A program made the translations under genes and the position numbers. The notes beneath the pieces were generated by a model that was given only the letters and a program-made list of their open reading frames with translations, was not told where the DNA came from and made no database searches. Below are positions 57,263 to 64,000 of a stretch of 64,000 nucleotides of DNA, in pieces (position 1 is the stretch's first letter; each line of letters begins with the position of its first letter). The DNA comes from Deroplatys truncata (lineage: Eukaryota; Arthropoda; Insecta; Mantodea; Mantidae): positions 280,205,341 through 280,269,340 of the forward strand of contig CM060990.1 of the NCBI GenBank assembly GCA_030765065.1. Reading direction: 5' to 3'.

Positions 57263-59655
57263 AGGGCTGGGAGAAACGGCAAAACCCGCTTCCTCTTGCT
57301 TGTGTTAAACTAGTTTATTTCTTAAAGAACATATTATAATATCTAATGCTACTGCAAGCTTTAATAAAATATAAATCTTTTAGAAAAGTATGTATGAAGA
57401 AATGCATTTCTTTGTTATGTTAAGTTTTTGCCAGTTTTGGTTCGGAGAGCTTTGCTAACCCCACTATGTAAGATTGCTGCATTATCTACCACCTATGGAT
57501 CCGCAGCGTCCCTGACTGATAACAACCGGCAGCTGTAGATTTTAATAAACTATCATTAATTTGAGTATTAGTAACCAGTGCCATCCACACTATCACGGAC
57601 CTACCACCCACCACTAGTTGATTTTATCTTTACATGTTTTTCATCTTCGCTTTTGTATTCCTACTTTGTGTTTTACTTTAACGAACAATTCATAAAACAG
57701 TTCATATAAACATTAGGGTACTTATTGATTACTGTTTAAATTACAAACAAGCCTAATCGCAAATTGTGCTTTGATCATCACTTATTGATTACTATTACTA
57801 TTTACATTGTATCCTACATGCTTAATAGTTATAAATTATTCCGTATTGATCCACAGACGCGACTGGTTCTTAAGAGCTACGAAGCTGCAGCCTGTCAGTT
57901 TTTCGAAGTTGTGGTGTAAAATTAAGTGCTAATAATTTATTAATACCTATGTTGTAGCTTCGATATGCTTCCGTCAATAGGCGCAGTCAACATCGCTTGC
58001 TAGCGTCTTAAACTATGCAACCCATATTGATTAAAGTTCAGCTGCGCATATGCCAGCACCCGTACTTTCTCCCTCTTACATAGAATTTTTATATGTGAAT
58101 GGAAAGGGGTCCGATGCCAGATGCATATGTTCTATAGACTTGAATAAATCTGAGGTTTGTTTCTGTAAATTTGTCTTCAGTGGCATGCAAAATTTTTATT
58201 ACTAAGAACAACAGAAAACTTTTAAAATATCTTCAGACTAACGAAAAATATTTCATGAACAAAGAAAGAAAATGTTAGTTTCAGTATTACATAAAAGCTA
58301 AGGTATTTACTATTTATTAGAAAACAGTAGTGTAATAACATTACTATAAAAAATAAATATCATTCTTAAAGAAAGTTTGTAGACTTCCTCAACCGCGCAC
58401 CTGCCATTTATTTTGATCTCAGATATCTTGAAACCCTGACCACACCCTAAAATGTCGTTGAGAATACAGTATATATATTTTTGGAAAGCTCGAGTACTGC
58501 TCTTCAAGTTTCATTCTCTTCTTTCTTCGAATAATGCGTCAGAAATGCGATAAACAGTAAAGATTACATGAATATAATACCTTAAAAATAAACATATAAC
58601 ATAATTAATCGAAATACAAATAAAGTATTAAGTATTATGTCAAGTTATTATTATAATTATTATTAGCTGCTATTATAACGATTAAAATTATACCACGTTC
58701 ATGAGATATAAATAAAAAGGTAGCGACAGTATAAGCGATAACTCAAACGTTTGCAATTTGTGTTTAAGGACTGGTGGGGAGGAAGCATAAGGGGGAAGGG
58801 AGGAAACTTTTGGTAAAATGTACGTCTAAGTGAGTTCTAAAAATTAGCAAAAGTCAGACTGTTTTTACTTTCTTCCGACATATGATCATTTTGGCCTTAA
58901 TTGCCTGGGCTAAGATCATTGTTCCTTCCGCCATCATATGCAAAACAATGTCTCCCTGATCTTCTGGTCAATATTTAATTTAAAACCTGGAGAGTCAAAT
59001 TTTATTTTGTATATCGATCTTTGTTCTTTATGCTTTCCTTGTAAGAGGAGAAAAATTTAACTGCTCTCAACTCATTTAGGAGATTGGCCTTCGCTTCTCT
59101 TCAAAAATAGACCTTCTTCTACCTGATCGCTTAATATTTTTCTTCCGATGGATTAAAACTACCTACGTCTTCTGTAGCTTGTTTTTGTAAATCTATTCTC
59201 CATTTACTCCCCTGTGCCTTGTTTTATAGAGCATATACGCAAAAATTATCATTTATTTAGTGTATCAATCTTATCCGTTTTTTACCACGGCACACTTTTA
59301 GACATCTTTACCCTAGCAACTTGCAGTCTGCCTTCATTTTTGTTGATAAAGAAACGCATCACCATTTATGTGGCTGCATTACTACTTCCGATTTAACTTT
59401 ATTTATTTGACCATTTACCACTGCTGCTCATACTGATTGGCATTTGGTAAAATTTTCGTCATATTCACACGATATATTGCAGTCTAAGTAATCAAAACGC
59501 AAGCTTTGTTCTCAAAGTGAATTATTATAATGTTATAGTAGACAGAATATTTAGCCCAAAAATACCATGATTTCTTGGGAATGAGTTGACATCCCTTATG
59601 GATTTTAGCGTGATGAAGATGATAAGTATATGTATTTAATAAACAGTATTGGATA
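57263..59655. other. AT-rich, nothing recognised
   Basis: No ORF, tandem array or tRNA-like element stood out. Confidence 0.4.
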
Positions 59656-59997
59656 GGACTAGTTAAAGGAGGGGGCACTTAATACCTCGACCTCCAATGG
59701 ATCTTTTGTGCGTACATCCCCGGGAGGAACAGATGACGTGAGGGAACCACAGGAGACGTAAGGGTTGCAGAGCGAGGCCGGTGCAAGTGACACTGACGTG
59801 TAGACTTCCAGGCTTGACCACCCGGCCACAGGAGGGTCGCTTGAAGACATCCCTCTAGTGGGACCGGGGAAACACGACCCAACAGTGGAGGCACGACAGG
59901 CATCGCTCTAGCAGCGCCGAGAAGAAATTCTAAATCGTCGTCTCTGTACCATCTGTCTGACACCGACCTAACCACAGCCCCGGAGTCAACCTGAATA

Positions 59998-60200
59998 ATT
60001 AAATGGAAATGAAATGAGAGGAAATGGGGCAGAGTGGAAATCTGAGGTAGAATACTTCCCTCCAGCATTCGCCTTTTCCAACCAGGGAAAGCCACGAAAA
60101 GACTCATGGTCAGAGTGGGCGACCACCAGGAATGGAACCCGGGACCTTCCGAATGCGAGCCTCATACGTTACCGCGGAGCCATCTCTTTCGGTATAAACA
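59998..60200 (-). repeat. tRNA-derived SINE, family E, minus copy
   Basis: GAAATGAAATGAGAGGAAATGG, CATGGTCAGAGTGGGCGACC and GGAACCCGGGACCTTCCGAATG match 54955-55150. Confidence 0.85.
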
Positions 60201-61374
60201 ATAGAAAAATAAGTTTTGCGTTATTCTGTCAGTGGAGGTATTGTTCTCTTCAGTAAAGTTGAAAGTATGAATCATTAGCTACATATGAAATCCAGTGCAT
60301 CTGCCATTTGAAATAGTGATATTACTTCAAGTTGTTATTCGTTTTCTCTCTTGAAATTTCTAACACACTTATAAATATAATATTAAACCACTCATCTGAA
60401 AGAAACGCGCTTCCACTAGTCTCACCGTGTACTGACTTTGGAAGTTCAACACGTATAAAGCATTTTCATTGAATATAATAGTTTAAATGGATAGCGATTT
60501 TCAAGTTGTTTGCTTAAAACGTTTAAAATGATGACATCTGCTTAGCCTATCGAACCGAATGCATAGGTAGAGCGTGTGAGAAGATATAAAAATATGCTCA
60601 AATTCCGCCATTTAAATTACAAACTGTTATTGAGTATAAGGGGCAACTTAAGGAAAAACATTTACAAGGAAACTATCCGACTTGGAATCAAATACTTGCT
60701 CGTTGAACTAAATTTAGATTTAGAGTATATTCCTACAAGTGCCTAAGCACTCATCCGCATAATGTATTCCATATCGATAACGCTGAGTGAATAATGAGAC
60801 TGGTTTTTCATTAGTATTTTTGTTTCAATTCAAAATAAGTATACAATACAAACAAATGCATTTTTAAACATTAGGATATAGAAAAGAATAATTTATTTTT
60901 ATAGAACGAACAGTATTGTGGAGGATGTCCTGCACGTTAAAAAACCCTTACTATTTATTATTCATGCGTTTGTCTCACGGGCAGCAAGCTAAAAGAAGTT
61001 ACATTCTTCAATTCTTGTACATACACCTTTATTTGCTTGAGCACAACTGCTGCATTGTGTCCATTACTAATTACTAACTTTATACCTCTAAGTAATTAGC
61101 TCAACATACAGATGGTTTAGAAGTGCAATTAGTGTGCTAAATCTATTATAATTGTTTACTTACAGATTTCAATCAACCACAAAAATAGTTTATTACTTCT
61201 AATAATTCCAAATAGAAAGAGACTTAAAAACTTTTAGCTACTTAAGTACCTATTATCTGATAAGGTACACAAAATTTATAGAGAATTCTTTGATATGACG
61301 TTACGACTGCACGGTATTAGCTGTACTATCCGAAAGCTTAGTAGACATGCAGTTGCCACAAGCATTTACCGAAA
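60201..61374. other. AT-rich, nothing recognised
   Basis: No coding or repeat signal was seen. Confidence 0.4.
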
Positions 61375-61632
61375 CTCATCATTTCGCGAAGATTCTAGGC
61401 AGATCATAAAAATGCTGAAAAAATGCGGAACCACGTTCTGCCGTGATTCTTCGTGAAATGATGGAGCTTATTAGGCATATAGTGTAACTCTAACTAACTT
61501 ATAACCTAACCTATCCTAAACTAACCTTTCGCTATTTGCCGGCTTTTAGAGGTCCCGTAAAATGGCGTTTAGCATGAAATTAAACTATACGCCGGCTTTT
61601 CATGATCTGCCTAGGATATTCACGAAATAGCA
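61375..61632. repeat. MITE-like inverted-repeat element
   Basis: CATTTCGCGAAGATTCTAGGCAGATCAT at about 61380 is repeated inverted as CATGATCTGCCTAGGATATTCACGAAATAG at about 61598. A third, inverted relative lies at about 61441 (GCCGTGATTCTTCGTGAAATGATG). The interior has CTAACTAACTT...ACCTAACCTATCC, a motif common in insect miniature elements. No coding capacity. Confidence 0.7.
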
Positions 61633-63130
61633 GATTTCAGCAAAAGGCTGCGACATAGTTATCCGTGCGCTTTAGAAACAAATTACTTGAAGTCGGGTCA
61701 CCAATATCGGGACAAGTGAAAAAGGAAAGTGTTTTCATCCTCTGCATAATAATGTTAACCTTCAAAAAATGCAAATTCCCAATGAAATGTTTTGTTTATG
61801 TATTATCTAATATTGGAAATTATTGTCCATCGCGTTATGTGTGTGTCACACAAAATATTTAATATAATCCAATTAACTGTAGCAGCTATGTTTTGGATCT
61901 CACGAAATTGAACCAAACAGTGTAAAGGGTAGCTCCGAAATAACTGTGCGCATGTTCTGCTATTTCCACGCACGACCACGATAAGCACCTTAATTTCCTC
62001 CATGTATACCAATCTTCAGTTCAACTATCAGACATAGAGAGGGATTACCTATAGCCCTCAGAAACACATCCTAATACTCATTTCACTCACTAAAAACTGA
62101 GATTCTTTAAGTTCTCTACAGAGCATTATTTTAAAACTATTGTTAAAGCCACTGTTTTCAGTTCCTAAAATAGGGTACAAGAGAGAGCGACAGAACATAA
62201 TTAATTATTGCTGAAGTTGCTCCAAAATACGCCTTTTAAAATTGTGGAGTTCTTTGGTACATACGTATATATTGAAAACAATATTATAATATAAAATATA
62301 CATTTTTTCAGGTATAATGGCGAGATTTCCACTAATATCCTTTTGCTCGGTGATGGTGTATGCAGAAGTATCGTGGAACTCTGACACCAATAAAAATACT
62401 CCAAACCTTGGTAGACAAGGAAGCCCTTTATCCTTGCCTTGGGAATTCATATTAAAGGAAGCGGAGAGTAATCCGGATGTATCTCTACCAGCGGTAAGAA
62501 AAACGTTTTATATAATTGAAGTAATACAGCAATACTTCGTGTGTGAACAGAATTAAAGAAGAAACATTCAACTAAATGTTTTATTTTGGTTGAGGTATTT
62601 TCAAAATCAATATAGGGCTTGTTATTGTTAAAGCTTATCTTTTTGGCAGTCAAAGATCTATAAATGGCGTTTTAGTACTATTACTTATACAAACCTTTCT
62701 GTCCTGTCAAAACACATTGTTGAAACCTTGCTTATATACCTGTGAAAATCAGTTTTGTCTTGATAAAAGCCTCGGCATTATAAAATGCATATTGTTATTG
62801 AAGAGCAAGCCCAACCGTAACCCTTGCGAGTTTTGTTTTATTTTTTTATTATTTAAACAAATATTTGAAAAAAAAAGAATTGATAACACTTAACTCACAA
62901 AGTAAGTATAATAATTCTTATATTATTTTGACAATGCCATGTTTCTTGCAGTGTTAATTTTCTCATCTGAATGTATATAAATTTCCAAAAGTCTGTTTTG
63001 TTGGTTGATAGCTGGAGTACGATTGTGTATGTGTGTCAAAGCACTGATTCAAAGTTTCTGAAGCTCACTGCACTACACTTTCATCGTTTCCTACTTATTA
63101 GGAACACTTAATCTCAAAGAAATTAAATGT
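61633..63130. other. AT-rich, with one exon-like stretch
   Basis: Apart from the candidate exon at 62312-62493, I see no gene or repeat. Confidence 0.4.
62312..62493 (+). CDS. Candidate internal exon of an unidentified host gene
   Basis: TACATTTTTTCAG precedes it and GTAAGA follows: good acceptor and donor signals. The 182 bases are open in one frame throughout; from the ATG at 62317 it gives 59 codons, including VMVYAEVSWNSDTNKN, LGRQGSPLSLPWEFILKEAE and NPDVSLPA. The composition is protein-like, with no low complexity. I do not recognise the protein, and no neighbouring exon was found, so it may belong to a gene with long introns or be chance. Confidence 0.35.
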
Positions 63131-64000
63131 TAAATTTAGAATTCTTCTTTACAAATGCCCCTACTTAAACAGAGAGAACATCTAAGTAGGAACCGATTAA
63201 CAACAGTGTCTCTCATTTTTTTCCGTTTTAATCGGGTCCGGTGGTCTGTCAGAAAAGTCTCGAGACCTCGTACACTTGGAGTGGGATCCTGCAGCATGTA
63301 ATGGGGATACCCCATGACAAGCCATATTTGGGCAAACACATGACGTTGAATCTGGATATAGAGCTGTAATATAGCCCTATGAATGACATTGGGGTTCTGC
63401 GCCATAGTAATGCAGCGAATTTTATGTTTGATCCATTGCCAAGTGCCGGGAATACAGGTTGTGAACCGGTGATGAAGGGTATCAATGTTGTGGAAACGGG
63501 TACAATATGGTGAATTGCAAATGTTAGTCGATACTGCTTTTCTGCTGTGGGTATTATGGCATTTAGGATCTTGTAGGCGGAGGCCTTCCAATCCGTCGAA
63601 ATCTCGGTGTATCGAAAAACCCTCCAGATATTCTTCCACTGTATGTTAGGATATTTGTCCTCTATAGTCGGAGTAGAGGAGCGTCTCAATAGAAGATGAC
63701 GATACAGCTGCTTGGTAGTAGGAGATGGATCCCCAGAGAAATAACTCTGAGGTAAAGTGGTAATGCATATTACGTTCGCGAAAAATGGCAAGATGCATTA
63801 GATTCCCACAACGGGTCTGAAGTTGTCTATTGACCTTTAGGAGTCCTAGATCGAACAAAGTTTTAATAAACAATGCTGAACACTTTTCAGATACTGCCGA
63901 GACCCCCACTAGTGATGGGACGCCAGAGTTGAGACTTCGCGACCTTGTACATATGACCCTTCCACAAATAATAGGACACTGCTAACTCGATGCGTTGGAA
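63131..64000 (-). pseudogene. LINE (second family), C-terminal part, runs off the window
   Basis: Minus-strand relative of the 45-48 kb LINE. From the window edge it reads SYYLWKGHMYKVAKSQLWRP, then EKCSALFIKTLFDLGLLKV (63909-63646), YRHLLLRRSS, YPNIQWKNIWRVF, AYKILNAIIPTAEKQYRLTF (to 63249), and the zinc-binding-like NSPYCTRFHNIDTLHHRFTTC with WQWIKHKI (to 63136). Segments lie in two alternating frames with several frameshifts. The part before 64000 presumably continues into RT outside the window. Confidence 0.8.

Noticed and set aside
1972-60200. Several tRNA-like segments (for example 1972, 3450, 53503) as true tRNA genes
   Set aside because: Each has a damaged or shortened anticodon arm, or a SINE body and repeated copies; none folds as a complete tRNA.

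Overview
The window is repeat-rich eukaryotic DNA. Microsatellites, tRNA-derived SINEs, LINEs, Ty3/gypsy elements and coding remnants of families known from arthropods point to an arthropod with a large genome, probably an insect; the species cannot be named. No intact host gene was recognised. The only possible host coding pieces are one exon-like stretch (62312-62493) and one unassigned short ORF (52397-52601).

Layout. 0.2-1.6 kb holds a decayed copy of a multicopy arthropod protein family. 2.0-4.9 kb is a SINE cluster, including one SINE with perfect target-site duplications and one SINE nested in an older repeat. 5.1-19.2 kb is a composite. A foldback-like element of about 5.1 kb has roughly 1-kb inverted arms that each carry remnants of the same cysteine-containing ORF, around about 20 tandem 135-bp units (45 codons each). 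A 9.0-kb Ty3/gypsy element (10082-19049; intact gag, broken pol) has inserted into the last codons of the right-arm ORF.

19.2-30.5 kb holds a two-exon pseudogene with its promoter-like region and splice signals, a mosaic of repeated blocks with SINEs, a 65-bp minisatellite, an array of imperfect palindromes, a LINE RNase H fragment and a hAT/CGGBP1-like remnant. 31.4-33.9 kb is an I/R1/Jockey-type LINE cut off within ORF2. It abuts a second, heavily decayed Ty3/gypsy element on the minus strand (33892-45211), whose 3' LTR is truncated. A different LINE family follows at 45.2-48.2 kb, and a second copy of that family runs off the end of the window (63.1-64.0 kb, minus).

From 48 to 63 kb the DNA is AT-rich with scattered SINEs and a MITE-like hairpin, and looks intergenic or intronic. 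The best candidate for an undescribed system is the 5.1-kb foldback element: long inverted arms with a conserved ORF, and tandem arrays that expanded differently in the two arms. The two-exon gene remnant at 20.1-21.1 kb is the second candidate.
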